From assembly GCA_900618795.1 (NCBI GenBank), contig UYJD01000009.1:1247823-1311822 (forward strand): DNA of 64,000 nt. Reading direction: 5' to 3'. This DNA is from Cyanodermella asteris (Eukaryota > Ascomycota > Lecanoromycetes > Ostropales > Stictidaceae). The number at the start of each line of letters is the position of its first letter. Position 1 is the first letter of the stretch. This document shows, one piece after another, positions 10,108-22,273 of the stretch. Under the pieces are notes generated by a model. That model ran no database searches. It saw only the letters and a program-made list of their open reading frames with translations, and had not been told where the DNA came from. Position numbers and translations under genes: made by a program.

Positions 10108-13100
10108 ATGGAAACTTCCCATCCAGCAGCTCGACCCAGGTCTAGGTTTGTAGTGTCTCGCATATGGATCGAAAGGCTCGGCAGATGTTGCGATCGTCGG
10201 CAAAACGCCGTCGAGCCTCTCTATCACCCAGAGGCTGTCGGTCAGGCTCTCGCTGACCTGGGACCTCCAACACGCTCGTCACTTCAACTTCCTCCAGCTG
10301 AGGTCGAACATGATATCGATATCGACAGGCTTGTTCCAATAACGGTCCGGAAGAGTATCTCTTATCCGGATTTTAGCGCATCATCAATTGTCGACTTCGA
10401 CAGTGAAAGCCAAGAGAGATCTTCAGGACGCCCTGAGGGTGGGTCTTCCTCCCTAGTCCGCAACTTCTTATCGCTGATGTTCAAATAGGTGGCTTCCAGC
10501 GCTTGCATAGTGGCCTGCTGAAAAGGCTCTCGAAAGGTTCGTCTGTTGCGGGTAGCTTATCGCCAGTGGGGCCGAGAAAGGGGCACCAGATGAACATAAG
10601 CCAGGAAAGCATCGATCGGCGAAAGGAACTCAAGCGCGCATTGCACAAACGTGTCAAAGAAGAGTTATTGGAAGAGAGAGGGACATCCTCTGAATACAAC
10701 ATATCGGAAAGCGAGGTGCCTTTGGTACCTGCGCTGAGGACTCACAATGACGATACCGGGGACAAACATAAAACAGGTGATTCCCTGAAGTCCAAGAAGA
10801 GCTCCAAGAGCATTAGCACCGGACTGCCGACGGTTACGGAAGTCGAGGGCGCGAAAACCGGCGTTGATAACAGCGGGGAAGAGAGAAGTACCGGAAAGTC
10901 GTCGTAGGTGACAGACTTACCGTCCTCGGGCTGGGCAACAAGGAAGCCTTCACAGCTGGCATTGAACTCGAACAGTACTATTCGACCCCCAAGCGACCCT
11001 ACGCCCAAGTTGCCGGAGGCATTTCTCAAACACAATAGAGATCGTGATTCCTCGCAAACAGAACCACCGAGTATGGAACATTTTAGAACAAGAGCACTGG
11101 GGCTGTCGCAATACGCTGACAGCCACAACAAGCGTTTGAGCACGAGCACTCGGGAGGCCATCCGAGAAATGTTCAAGCCGCTTGAAGACAGCCCGAAACG
11201 CCTGGGACTTTGGCTTCGAGGAAGCACCAGCAATTCCGGCAGTCGACCTTCATCTTACAGGTCATCGCAGATACCAGATCGAAGCTCGGACAGTCCAGCA
11301 ACTCCAGGTAAGAGCAACCTGAAAGAGAGCTCCACAGCTACCGAAGCAACCCAAATCCATCATGCGCCACTAACCTCATTCGACGGCCATACAGATATAA
11401 TCTTTTTAGATCGCATCCGCCCGAAGAATGACGTTGTAATTGATCCCGAAGTAGCAGAGAAAGAAAACGCCAAACCAACTGGAGCTCGGCTCGGCTCTAT
11501 GCGCCAGTTGATCAAGAATGTGCTCGAATCTCCTTTTGTCCAAAACATTCGGAAAGAGAATAAACAACATTGTCTCACTACGGCCATGTCCTGCCCGTCT
11601 CTCAAAAATGGAAGTCCTCGACAGCGCAACAGCCTGGTCCTCTCTCCTGCGAGTAGCTATACCTGCTACACGCTGCCTGCGGCATTTACCGCTGGCGATG
11701 GTCTATGGGAGACGACTCTTGCAACAAATCACGATCATCCGCCTACACCAATCAGAGAGCGCGATGACCCTTTCGTTGAGCTCGAAGTGACATCCCCGAA
11801 CAGAAACACAATTGGCGAGTCTACATGTGTGAGCACAAAGTCTCGACATCAACATTCCTCAAGCCTGCAATCAATTACAGCCAGCTTTCGCGCTCGAGAA
11901 ATCATGGCTGTCTCGAAACGAATTGTGTCTGACCCGAAGAAGAAACCACAACGAAGGAACAGTAAGTTCAGAGAAGATCTAGACGATGAGGGAACGAACA
12001 AGAAAGAAACATCTCGAGAGTCTCCGAGGACACCAGAGCGGGATCGTCTGGCGACGGTGCCGTTGCCACAGCTCGATGGCCCAGATGATCTCCAGCCCCC
12101 TGCACCTCTCCAAAGATCTAGATCATACACAATGGCGGATTTCATGCAGAGCCAAAACTCCGCGGGCCGTGTCTGGGAGCGTGCCCTTCAAGAGCATGCT
12201 TACGAGATTGCCCACAAGAACAACGACTCAAGAAAAGGCAGTGGAAAATCTGTTCGTCCTCCAGTTTCGAGGTCAAAGTCAAGTCGGCCATCGTTCAGAA
12301 GTAGTGGCAAAGGAAAAGAGCTAGCGAGAGATGAGGCTTCTTCGAGGCGACGGCGCTCGATGCTTGACGAGGACATCAGTCCAGGTGCCAGTCCAATGCT
12401 AACTCCAGACCGGACTTCATCGCCTGCCCATTCTCATGCCGCTGGTTTGACTTCTCCTCAAGAGCTTTGTATCGTTCCGTCGCCGGGTTCGGATGAGTGC
12501 TCAATCATCCCGCCGGGAAAGATCCTCGGAAATGCAGACCTGCCAGACTCCTGGGCTCGATTCCCTAGTGATACGAGAGAAACGCGTAATGCCACAGCTG
12601 GCGCCAATGATTTAGTCAACACTTACGATTTCGCAGGAGAGGAGCTCGGCGAGCCGGTATATCCTCATGAGCAGCGCCATGAAAACACCAGGGTCATGGA
12701 GGTGATGCAGAGGAACTCCTCCTTCCAGCCATCTCAGTCGCCTGTCGTTCGGCTACCGACGGGTCTGCTGCAGATAGCGGCGAAGTTTTCGAAAGCGGCT
12801 AGCATGGAACTTGCGATCCGCCGCAGCATTCACCGTGGCATCAGATCATCGATTTCTGCTGGCGGTCAAGTCAAGGCCCCTGAACTGGAGCTGTTGGGAT
12901 TGACGACCCCGGTGTATCGTCCTATGTCGGCATTGTCTGCTCCGGAAGCCCCTGATCTCGATCGTCCACCACCGTCTCCTAGAATTGGCGGGCGCAAGGT
13001 GGGTGGACTGGACGAGGCCGGCCGTCAACTTTCGCTACCAATGGATTGGAGTTTTGGCCGTCGCCCGTCGAGCACGTTTCGACGCTCCTCGAGATCGGAT

Positions 13101-13448
13101 CCCTACATTGCAAGCGCAAATACAGAATCTCGTGGACCAAAAGACGAACCGCCACCACAACGAGTCAGCACTGCTGGATCATCCTTGGCGCGATCAACCG
13201 CCGAGAGCATTCCAATCTTGCAGAGACCCCCTACGGCACGCCTCGCTTCGAGGTTGCTGAGCGTCGGACAGTCTGACGATGACCCGACCAGAGCTCGTCG
13301 CCGATCGAAGAGCCACAACGGCGTCTCGCTAGATCACGGAATAGAGATGGAGCAGTTCTACAAATCGTCTGGAAGCTCCGAAGTGTTGGGAGCAAGCAGT
13401 GCTGGGAGTCCTAGCCAAGGATCAGCTTCGAAAAGAGTAAGCTCTTAA
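10108..13448 (+). CDS. large disordered Ser/Pro-rich hypothetical protein
   Basis: Three exons are proposed: 10108-10438, 10489-10903 and 10976-13448, giving 1072 aa. Intron 1 (50 nt) starts GTGGGT and ends AAATAG with a CTGAT branch-like site. Intron 2 (72 nt) starts GTAGGT and ends AACAG; it keeps the frame and removes an in-frame TAG at 10905-10907. The protein is almost wholly low-complexity: Ser, Arg and Pro-rich, with many SRS/RSSR-like sites and patches such as RRRSMLDED and RARRRSKSHNG that look like kinase sites. No domain was recognised. It is probably a regulatory or scaffold protein of a Pezizomycotina-specific family (inference). Intron 2 is the least certain part. Confidence 0.65.
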
Positions 13449-14050
13449 CATGTATTCCAAGCCTCGTTGGAAGAAGAAACCAGCAGTGACTGGAAGGAAG
13501 CAGGCTTAATCCTATCGCACGAGTAGCGTATAGTAGGACTGCGTATATAGTACCTTTCAACGACCGAATCATAGTCTCTTCGCAAAGCAACCGATGTTGA
13601 TGATAGCAAGGACAGGCATAACGATGATCGTGCTGTAATACGATTGCGGCGCAACGGCTCGCCGAGCGCTTAAAGACGATTTAGTTGTTTGTTATTTCAT
13701 TATTCTTCGTCCAAGGGACCGGCAGCATGGCCCGTTAAGGCCGTTGCATGTGCCTGAGCAATCAGTAGGGTCGAACAATTCGAGCGAGCATTAAGTAGTT
13801 ACTGTACGCAAGGTGCCTGATTGAGCCCCAGGTACCTGGTTCGAACGATCCGTCTCCGATGCTCCTTGCCAAGCTCAATGGCCCGTGCGCAGCTCCGAAA
13901 GCTTGAAGCATCAATTATTTCCGCCAACAGTAACGATTCCCATCAACGGCCTTTGACCATCTCGGCCTCACTCTCCTTACAACCTGTCGCAGCTCGCGAG
14001 CCAGCCCTCAATTGATCGTGTGCATAGCTGCTCGTCGTCCTTTCGCTACC
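13449..14050. other. intergenic
   Basis: The 3' flank of the disordered-protein gene and the 5' region of the ribosomal gene. No gene or RNA seen. Confidence 0.5.
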
Positions 14051-15292
14051 ATGTCCTCCGCAGTCGCGACTCTCAACTCTGTGCCCAAACACATCAAAGG
14101 CCGCACAGTCATCGCCTCCCTACCCAAGAAACTCGCCAAACGCGCCATCCTTTCACAGAACCAACAGCTCCGTCGCCAGAAGAAACAAGAAGAGACCGAA
14201 CATTTTGCCAAGAGAAAGGAGTTTTTGCAGGAGAGCACACGTATCTACAAGCTCAAGAAGCAGCAGGTTCTGGATGAGCGCGCTCGGAGGCGCGAAGACT
14301 GGGTAAAAGGTCCTTTGGCACCAAAGCGCGATGTCGGAGAACGAAGCGCGACTTTTGGTGCGCTTGCTATGGAGCAGTTAAGAGCACCGGAGAAGCCTGA
14401 CTGGAAAGATCACGGGATAGTGGAAGGAGATAGGGTGTGTGTGGTGGCGGGACCTGCGAAGGGCGCCATTGGGAAAGTGAAAACATTGAGGCGAGAGGCA
14501 GAAGAGTGTACTATTGACGGCGTGAACCTGGTACGTTTTGAGAGCTGGCCCAAATCGCTACAAGCTCCAAGTTGAACCGCCTCGGGTTTGGTGTTGGAGC
14601 TGCGGTGCATGGTGCTGTTTGCTAATTACGATATACAGGCCAGTGTCGCCGTTCCGGCATTCATGCTCCAGAAGGAACAAGACAAGACGCCAGTCCGCGC
14701 CTTCGAGCAGATGATTCCTCTCTCCAGCGTCCGCCTCGTCGCCCCGCTGGTAGACCCGGAAACGGGCAAGCTGCGCGACCACATCATCAACGAGCTCACC
14801 CTCCAGAAAGTCACACCGCGCGAACGCAAGGGCATCGACCCGCCCACCCGCTACATCACCGCCCTCGACCCGCCACAATACATCCCCTACCCGCCCAAAG
14901 CCGACGAGAGCACGAACGACGAGTACGAAATCGACACATTACGCATTGAAGTCGACGAGAAGACTTGGGTTCCCACGATGCGGATGCCGCCAATGCCGCC
15001 GAGCGTGCTGGATGAATTGAGAAACAAATTCAGCAAGTTCAGAATCAGGCATGAGGATCACTACATCAAGGAGATTGAGAAGGTGGATAGGAAGGCGCTC
15101 CGGAAGCAGAGAATGTCGAATAAGATGATGACACCGTTGAAGGAGAAGAGGAGAATCGAGAGGAAGGAACGTAAGGAGTTGGGCAGGCCGGAGCTGAGCG
15201 ATGAAGCTTTGGCAAGAATTGGCGAGTTTATGGAAAAGTCAAGGAGTGGGACGGCTGTGGATGCGAGCAATGTTCCAGCGTCAGCGGCATGA
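14051..15292 (+). CDS. MRPL40: mitochondrial large-subunit ribosomal protein uL24m
   Basis: A component of the mitochondrial 54S ribosomal subunit. Exons are 14051-14530 and 14639-15292 (377 aa); the 108-nt intron starts GTACGT and ends TACAG with a GCTAAT branch site. The KOW domain is at about residues 125-160 (EGDRVCVVAGPAKGAIGKV), the RNA-binding core of uL24. The N-terminus is basic and suits a matrix-targeting signal, and a long charged C-terminal extension (Lys/Arg/Glu-rich, about residues 300-360) is typical of fungal mitoribosomal uL24m. The frame upstream of 14051 is open but has no ATG, which fixes the start. Confidence 0.93.
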
Positions 15293-17186
15293 GCGATGAT
15301 TCGACTTCGTTTCGGTCGACATCTGGATCTACGCCCGACGGCCTGGTTTTTCGACGGGCAAGATCGTTTGCGACGTGTATAAACTAAGCATATTACAGGC
15401 ATACGGAAGAATCATGTACAATAAGCAGCCACTATATTAGATATGGAGGGCGACATTCACAGCAGGCCTTGATGCCATACAGTATATCTGCTTTTTTTTT
15501 TTTTTTTTGGCACGATGAGAAAGATTTGGCATGGCGCAGCTACGTTACGACAATCTTCATTCCAATTGTTTTGACTGCCCGGCACCATACCAGGTCGTGA
15601 CTGAATTTATGGAGTGAAGTAAAGGGTCAGGTGCGAGCAACATTATTCTCAAGAGCTCGCTTACGCATTGACTGCTCGTCAAGACATTCAAGCATTTCTG
15701 ACGAGGGCATAATCCGCTTGGCAGTCATGCGTATGTAGCAGCCCTACAAGAGCTACCACAAAGATTCCAGTACTACACGAAGTCAAAACGGTCACATGAG
15801 AGACAATGACAAAGAATCGCATGCATGGCAATGGCATTGAACAGGATCCAGCATCAAGATTGTGGTCAATGACATAATACCATACCGTGAACCGGATCCG
15901 GCCTAGCTGCACAGTAGACTGCAACCATGGCAAGGCAGACTGCGCCTCCCACGGCCGCGAAACAACGTGGGAAATCTGCCTCGCGACGACGAACTTGAAG
16001 TGATACTAGTACTTGGTCCAAGCTCCAGGTGCTAAGCAGCGTTCTCGCCATGTTTCTCAGCTGGCTTGTGCATGCAACTGCAGGTTCGGCCGCCGTTCCG
16101 TATCGCTGATGGAGCTCCAGGCTGACATATCTGACCCTGGACTAATGTGCGGAATGTCCCATTACTGTTCTGGCTCACTGTTTACGGAAAAGGGGCTTCC
16201 GTGCTTGGAACCGATGTGCGAGGAGTTGCAGACAGTCCCGGGTAATTATGCTGGATGGTATTGGGCGGACGACAATTTGTAAGGCTGCACTCATGCCGCA
16301 GACGTGGATGCATAAAATAAAAGGTGTCACTAGGTGGTGAGCAGTCGCGGATGCGAATCCCACTGCGTTGGATTGAGTCAAGCTCTTAAAAGAAGGGTCT
16401 GGCTCAGTTCCAAATAGATTATGGCGGACAGGCTGCCGGGAGAGGCACGGTGAGGCTTGTGTGACAATGAGCAAGACAAATCTGGCAGGACAGGAACATT
16501 GCACGCGCGTACGAGGCTCTGAATGCAGACATGTTCGACTGGGCTATCGATATCAGCGTCTGCTGCACTCGGCGTCTTTGATAATGGCGGATTTACGTAG
16601 AAAGAAGGCGGCGGGCAGTATAGCGGGCGCCTGGCAGAAGCTGAGCCCAGAGCGGCCTAGCGCGGTGTCGCACGGGCGCCAAGAGTCGGCCGCAGCCAGC
16701 TTGAGTCTCATTCGTCGTCTTGTGCCAGGTCGCTGCTCGCCTTCAAGCAGCCACTGCACTGCACTCCCTGATAACTGCTGCTTTCTTCTTCAGCGCGTGC
16801 ACTCCTCCATCTCGACCACACCATCCTCACCCAACCTCTCTCAATCACCCACATCTCCTCCCCAATCTAGCCCGCAGCAGTCTTTAGCTGCAACCCCCAA
16901 GGGCCTTCACCCGATCCACACAGCGCCACCCCGAAAGCCTCAAGACCAGGCACGAGCGCGTAAGTCCTAAACGCCTTCACTCACAGCAGATGCCACCTGC
17001 ATCTGCCTCTACTCGCACCTCTTTTGCTCTACCTTGGCGCCATCAAGCGAGTCTCGCTGCCTTCGAGTCTGCTCCCTGCTCTCGCTTGCAGCTTCTGACC
17101 GCCATATTCTCCCCTCTTTGCCTCAGCCGTCCGCCCTCGTCATTACAAAGTCTTGAACCGAAGCTGACCTCTCACAAAGTTCCACA
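15293..17186. other. intergenic with Rho1 5' leader
   Basis: No convincing gene. There is a 17-T run at 15492-15508. From about 16790 to 17186 the + strand is rich in C and T and probably contains the Rho1 promoter and 5' UTR. Short frames here lack domain-like composition. Confidence 0.45.
15492..15508 (+). repeat. poly-T tract (17 T)
   Basis: A homopolymer of 17 T about 200 bp downstream of the uL24m stop codon. It may be a nucleosome-depleting element; no further signal. Confidence 0.9.
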
Positions 17187-17944
17187 ATGGCTGAGATTCG
17201 CCGAAAGCTCGTCATCGTCGGCGACGGTGCTTGCGGAAAGACTTGTCTGTTGATGTACGTACCATCAACCCGTCCTATCCCTATCGACTTTAGCTCTTTC
17301 CGAAAACAGCCCGAGCGGTCAAGAGGTGGCGCATGACCCAACAGTCAACTAACACAACACCTACAGTGTCTTCTCCAAGGGTACCTTCCCCGAAGTATAC
17401 GTTCCCACCGTCTTCGAGAACTATGTGGCCGATGTCGAGGTGGACGGAAAGCACGTTGAACTGGCGCTCTGGGATACAGCAGGCCAGGAGGATTACGACC
17501 GTCTCCGACCGCTCTCATACCCTGACTCCCACGTCATTTTGATTTGCTTCAGCGTTGACTCCCCCGACTCCCTCGACAATGTCCAGGAGAAATGGATCTC
17601 CGAGGTCCTCCACTTCTGCCCTGGTCTCCCCATCATCCTCGTCGGCTGCAAGAAGGATCTCCGTTATGATCAAAGAGTGATCGAAGAGCTCGCCAAGACG
17701 AGCCAGAAGCCCGTCACACCAGAACAGGTGTGTACAATCTGCTTCCAAACTCGTTACAAATGCTGACCTGAAGTAGGGTGAGGAGATTCGAAAGAAGATT
17801 GGTGCTCAGAAATACCTCGAGTGCTCTGCCAAGACCAACGATGGCGTCCGTGAGGTCTTTGAGCACGCAACCCGCGCCGCTCTACTCGCAAAGGGAGGCA
17901 AAACCCCAGGTGGCAAGAAGAAGAAGAAGTGCCTAATCCTTTAA
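17187..17944 (+). CDS. RHO1: Rho1-type small GTPase
   Basis: Membrane-anchored switch controlling beta-1,3-glucan synthase, the cell-wall-integrity MAPK route and actin polarity. Exons are 17187-17254, 17367-17727 and 17777-17944 (198 aa). Intron 1 (112 nt) starts GTACGT and ends CTACAG; intron 2 (49 nt) starts GTGTGT and has a GCTGAC branch site. The G boxes are complete: GDGACGKT (P-loop), effector [18 protein letters not shown] and SAK, with the Rho insert helix region between the last two. The C-terminus is a run of five Lys followed by CLIL, a CAAX box ending in Leu that favours geranylgeranylation. A second, in-phase CAAX-encoding exon lies just downstream (separate entry). Confidence 0.97.
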
Positions 17945-17973
17945 GCAGAGCAAAACCAAATCACCAAACTCAG

Positions 17974-18011
17974 GCACCGGCGGGGGATGCTGCAAGTGCG
18001 TGGTCATCTAA
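17974..18011 (+). other. possible alternative terminal exon of Rho1
   Basis: If a 64-nt intron (17910-17973, GTGGCA...CTCAG) is removed, the Rho1 frame continues in phase into this 38-nt segment and ends TGGGCCKCVVI-stop. That replaces the polybasic CLIL tail by a glycine- and cysteine-rich tail with a CVVI CAAX box and extra cysteines that could be palmitoylated. The donor is non-optimal, so use is unproven. The alternative is a relic of an ancestral tail. Confidence 0.4.
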
Positions 18012-20289
18012 GCAGAATTCGCCTTCCTAGTCAAGACTGTTGGGTGTTGTGCGCACGGTTCTCTGAGCATCGAAGTCTCTCCAAATAGAGGCAATGGGGC
18101 AAACGAATGGGACAGGGCTTTTGAATCCTACCTATCATGTACAGTGGGGGTGGTGAAACATCTGCCTCCTTAATATTTTGGGGCACTTTGAGGAGCATGG
18201 ATGATGGATTGATGGGGAAACTGAAGCGTAGAGGTTTATCCGGCGTGTCAGGTTGATGTCTTTTTGATCTTGTGCCGCAAGCACTTTGGAGCACATGAAA
18301 TCAAGACAATGCGTACATTGCTTGCTTTTGCTTCGCTGCTGTGCGTGAAATCCTCGTTGCTGAATCTACGGGGAAGATGTTCCTTCATGGGCGGACGGAT
18401 GTCGTGATCCAAATAATGTGTCTTGGCCATGGTTTTTCACCTGATGATCACCGGCATGGTTCTCAAGTCTACACGACCCCGAAAAAGCTGTTGCGTTGAA
18501 GTATCTGCACCTTTCTTCGGGACGTTCTCTTGTCCTTTCAAGTTGTGTTTGCAAGGCTCGATCCCGATTTACTCTGGTTTGCGGAACGTCGATGGACGAA
18601 TCCAAAACGTTCCCTGTCGTGGTCCGGATTTTCAGGACCAAATAACGTGGCAAGTCAACCCATGCCATTTATCCCTTAACCGACCGTCTGCTTATCGGCG
18701 TTGAGCGCAAGAGGTTGCATGTATGCAGCTTCGCCTGCCGCCACAATATCAGCATCCATCAGAGCACTCAAATCTCAGTCTGACCGTCACCGAACCCTGA
18801 CATTCAATTTCAAAGCATGTTCCAGACCATGTTGCAAAGCCCACAGCGTTTCTCGAAGAATACCGCTGTCCCTTAGTCACCCTCTCACTCCCGTTCCGGT
18901 GCCACCTATCACACCTCAACCCCTCATCCTCTCCCTCCGCAACAACCAGCCCTCCTTCCGCCTCCCTCCCCATTCTCTCGTCCTTTCTGCCGATCATCTC
19001 GACCTTCCTCGACTCGTCCCTCGGCTTCAGAAAATACCACCACGCACACACCTATCCATCCGCCCCTGTTCCCCGGGAGCTGGCTGCCACGACTCGATGA
19101 AACGTCCGGGTTCAATCTTCCCGACGTCCGTTTCACGAGTGGGACCCCGACGTTGACGATTACACAGTGAGCTAGGAGTTGGACCTATCACCAGGAAGAG
19201 TCGGGGTCTGCAATACCGGGAGGCGAGGACCGAGTCGGATCGAAATGGTAGATGTTCTCGTATTTTGATGAATTTTGCAAAGCGTACGGGGAGAGGTGTT
19301 GGGGGAAAGGGGCGAGTGTGACGGAGACGGGCCTGCGGTGATGTATTTACTACTTCATATGCCCTTATTAAATAACCTCGTCTACTTATCTTGCCAATCA
19401 TGTCTACATGTGTTTCGAAAGCTTGGTGATTCATCGGGTTTAGGAAGGGGCTTTTGATTTTCATGTCCACGTTGAAGTGAGTAGATATTTCATCTTGTTC
19501 GCATCTTTGATTCATGGTATCCGACAATTATTGAGTCGAACGATCTGGATCTCAAAGCTTGATGATACCTGTAGTGCGACTTCAATCTGTGCAAATGAAA
19601 CAACACCAAAAAAAAACGTCAAAAAACATTATAGACACAATTACGTGCCACGTTCAGCAAGCACACCCTTGGCCGTCCCTGAAAGCTATGCAAGTACTGT
19701 TCTGTAAGCAGATCCGCATGAGTTCTTCCTCACAGTGATGACAAATATCTTCGCATCCTTCGCGTATCCCGATGCTCAAGGCGGATAACCGGAAGTCGTG
19801 GCGCGCGTACAGTCGAAATCATCTCTCAATATCCTGCGTTAACTACTTAGAATATCGACATCTGGTAGTTACTCTGAAGTACACTAGCCTTAGATTCTGC
19901 ACATATCTTTAGTAATAGTTGTCGATGTAAATATGGAGGTAGCAGCGTAAGTAAATGTTCCAGGACTTGCGCTGCCTACGCAACGACTTCTGGATTAGGT
20001 ACTCCCTCGCCGTGTAAGTGCTTCATGAGAGGTCGGGACCATCGTGCGGCTGATGAAGTAGATACTAGCATATTGTACTAGTTCTCAACCGAGATATGAT
20101 ATTTGTCAAGCTCCTCAGCGACATTTGAGTGCGGGCTCTAGAACACAGCAATCCGTAATCCTTACGAGCTCTCATGGCGGACGTCGAAAGCCGCAAAGTT
20201 TGTTGCGTCATCGACATGTTGACTTTTGGCCGAATGGATGATGCATTTGTCACCGAAGAAAGTATACACCGTCAGCGTCCAGAGCGTCC
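18012..20289. other. intergenic, 2.3 kb, with repeat copy A
   Basis: No convincing gene; frames such as 18701-19156 are Pro/Ser-rich and arise from pyrimidine-rich DNA. It contains the degenerate repeat copy at about 19752-20016 and the upstream region of the glutathione reductase gene. Confidence 0.4.
19752..20016 (+). repeat. degenerate dispersed repeat, copy A
   Basis: Shares blocks of similarity, in the same order and orientation, with 43521-43774. Examples are GATGCTCAAGGCGGA, AAGTCGTGGCGCGCGT and AGGACTTGCG...AACGACTT. Many differences are C/T or G/A transitions. Copy A carries an extra stretch of about 9 bp inside the last block. Family unknown; a non-autonomous relic or an old segmental copy. 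Confidence 0.6.
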
Positions 20290-20427
20290 ATGGGAATTTC
20301 GAGGACCAGAGCGCACACGAGGCTAATCAACCCAATTGCGCCATTACCTCTTGTACCTCGTAGGGTGTTTATAAGAGCCTCCTTGCCCCTCACCATCGCC
20401 GCATTTCGCTCATCCCTCTCCTCTTCT

Positions 20428-21984
20428 ATGACCACTGCCCCAGTTTTCCGTTTGTCGACTTCGACTCTTCTCGCATCACCCTTTCGTCTTACACCCTTGC
20501 GATACACGTCAGTTTCGAAAACGGCGTCCCCGCGTCTTGCAGCCCTTTCCCGCCATTTTTCCTCCGGCACCGCGACCATGGCGCCCGTCCCGAAGGAGTG
20601 CGATTATCTCGTCATTGGCGGTGGTAGCGGCGGCATCGCTTCGGCGCGACGTGCCGCTGGCTGGTATGGTGCCAAAGCTGTCGTGATCGAGGGCAAGAGG
20701 CTTGGTGGTACTTGCGTGAACATTGGTTGCGTGCCCAAGAAGATCGTCTGGAACGCAGCAGCCATTCACGAAAAGTTGCAGGATGCGGCGCACTACGGCT
20801 TCTCGGTCAAGGAGACAGGGCCATTCGACTGGCCGACGTTTGTCAAGAAGAGAGCGGCGTATATCGAAAGATTGAACGGTATCTATGAGAAGAACTTGGG
20901 CAACGACAAAGTCGAGTACATCCACGGCATGGCGAAATTTGTCTCCAAGAACAAGGTCGAGGTCAAGTTGGATGACGGGAGCACGCAACGGGTCAAGGGA
21001 AAGCACATTTTGATTGCGGTTGGTGGCAGGCCCACGATACCCTCGTACGTAGGCGCGGAGCTTGGAATCACTTCCGACGGCTTCTTCGAGCTGCAAACAC
21101 AGCCTAATGTTGCTGCCCTGGTGGGCGCAGGGTACATTGCTGTCGAAATGGCAGGCATGCTTCACCATCTCGGTACTGAGACCCATCTTTTCATTCGCCA
21201 TGACAACTTCTTGCGCCCCTTCGACCCTATTATTCAGGAGACTATCATGAAGGAATACGAACGCCAGGGAGTTAAGATCCACAAGAACTCGAAGCAGACC
21301 AAGATTGAGAAGCACCCCTCGAAAGAAGGCTGGTCAATCGTACACTACGAGGATAGCGAGAACCCCAACGGTGCAACGCTTGAGGTCGAGACGCTGTTGT
21401 GGGCCATTGGCCGTCAGCCAGAGACCGACACGCTGGGTCTGGAGCACACGGGTGTGAAGACGAACGAGAAAGGTGTTATCCAGGTCGATGAATACGAGAA
21501 CACGAACGTGGAGAACATCTACTCGATTGGTGATGTCGTTGGCAAGGTCGAGTTGACTCCTGTTGCCATCGCCGCAGGGCGGAAACTCGCCGACAGACTG
21601 TTCGGCGGCAAGAAGGAGTCGAAGCTCGACTACGACAACATCCCCAGTGTCGTGTTTGCGCATCCCGAGGCTGGCAGCATCGGTCTGACGGAACCCGAGG
21701 CGAGGAAGAAGTTCGGCGATGATAACATCAAAATCTACACGAGCAAGTTCACAGACATGTACTACTCGATGATGCCGCAGGAGGAGAAGTCTCAGACTGC
21801 ATACAAACTGGTATGCCATGGACCCAACGAAAAGGTCGTTGGCATGCACATTGCTGGTATCAACAGCAGTGAGATCCTGCAGGGCTTCGGTGTCGCGATC
21901 AAGATGGGCGCGACGAAGGCTGATTTCGACAACTGCGTCGCCATTCACCCGACAGCTGCTGAAGAAATTGTCACCATGAAGTGA
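20428..21984 (+). CDS. GLR1: glutathione reductase
   Basis: Reduces glutathione disulfide with NADPH and FAD, keeping the thiol pool reduced in cytosol and mitochondria. Single exon. The ATG at 20428 gives 518 aa with an Arg/Ser/Thr-rich, acid-free N-terminus ending near RHFSSG, a typical matrix presequence. An in-frame ATG at 20578 (MAPVPKE) gives a 468-aa cytosolic form, and another ATG at 20290 would add 46 residues. Visible motifs are the FAD-binding GGGSGG, the redox disulfide [10 protein letters not shown] (Cys96 and Cys101 in the 518-aa form), the NADPH-binding GAGYIAVE, the FAD-contacting SIGDV and the C-terminal catalytic HPTAAEE. Complete family length. It converges on the mS23 gene, 289 bp away. 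Confidence 0.96.
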   Translation: MTTAPVFRLSTSTLLASPFRLTPLRYTSVSKTASPRLAALSRHFSSGTATMAPVPKECDYLVIGGGSGGIASARRAAGWYGAKAVVIEGKRLGGTCVNIGCVPKKIVWNAAAIHEKLQDAAHYGFSVKETGPFDWPTFVKKRAAYIERLNGIYEKNLGNDKVEYIHGMAKFVSKNKVEVKLDDGSTQRVKGKHILIAVGGRPTIPSYVGAELGITSDGFFELQTQPNVAALVGAGYIAVEMAGMLHHLGTETHLFIRHDNFLRPFDPIIQETIMKEYERQGVKIHKNSKQTKIEKHPSKEGWSIVHYEDSENPNGATLEVETLLWAIGRQPETDTLGLEHTGVKTNEKGVIQVDEYENTNVENIYSIGDVVGKVELTPVAIAAGRKLADRLFGGKKESKLDYDNIPSVVFAHPEAGSIGLTEPEARKKFGDDNIKIYTSKFTDMYYSMMPQEEKSQTAYKLVCHGPNEKVVGMHIAGINSSEILQGFGVAIKMGATKADFDNCVAIHPTAAEEIVTMK

Positions 21985-22273
21985 GCCAGCAAATCAATAA
22001 TCAGTCAATAGTATAAAATAGATGTCGTGATTTCTACCTTCTATGATGCTGGTAGCCATTGCTGATATACAAACGGTAGGCTTCATGCGTCAGCCAACGC
22101 TAAAAATGCCTGAGATGACGCGAAGAGTTTCTATAATACATCAGGAGTGTGAGCTGCGCGGTCGAATATGGAGACAGCTCTACCACATCTGAAAGATGAC
22201 AAACATATTGGGTCGCCTTTTACAACGCGCACGGGTGCAACAGATTGTAACGAGAACGACCTTCCCGCATCTC

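Noticed and set aside
16461-16970. 169-codon frame upstream of Rho1
   Set aside because: Low-complexity Ser/Pro/Gln translation of the CT-rich Rho1 leader; more likely 5' UTR or promoter.
18701-19156. 151-codon frame, Pro/Ser/Leu-rich
   Set aside because: Arises from pyrimidine-rich intergenic DNA; no domain and no splice partners.
20509-21315. 268-codon frame antisense to GLR1
   Set aside because: Shadow of the glutathione reductase exon; no independent evidence.
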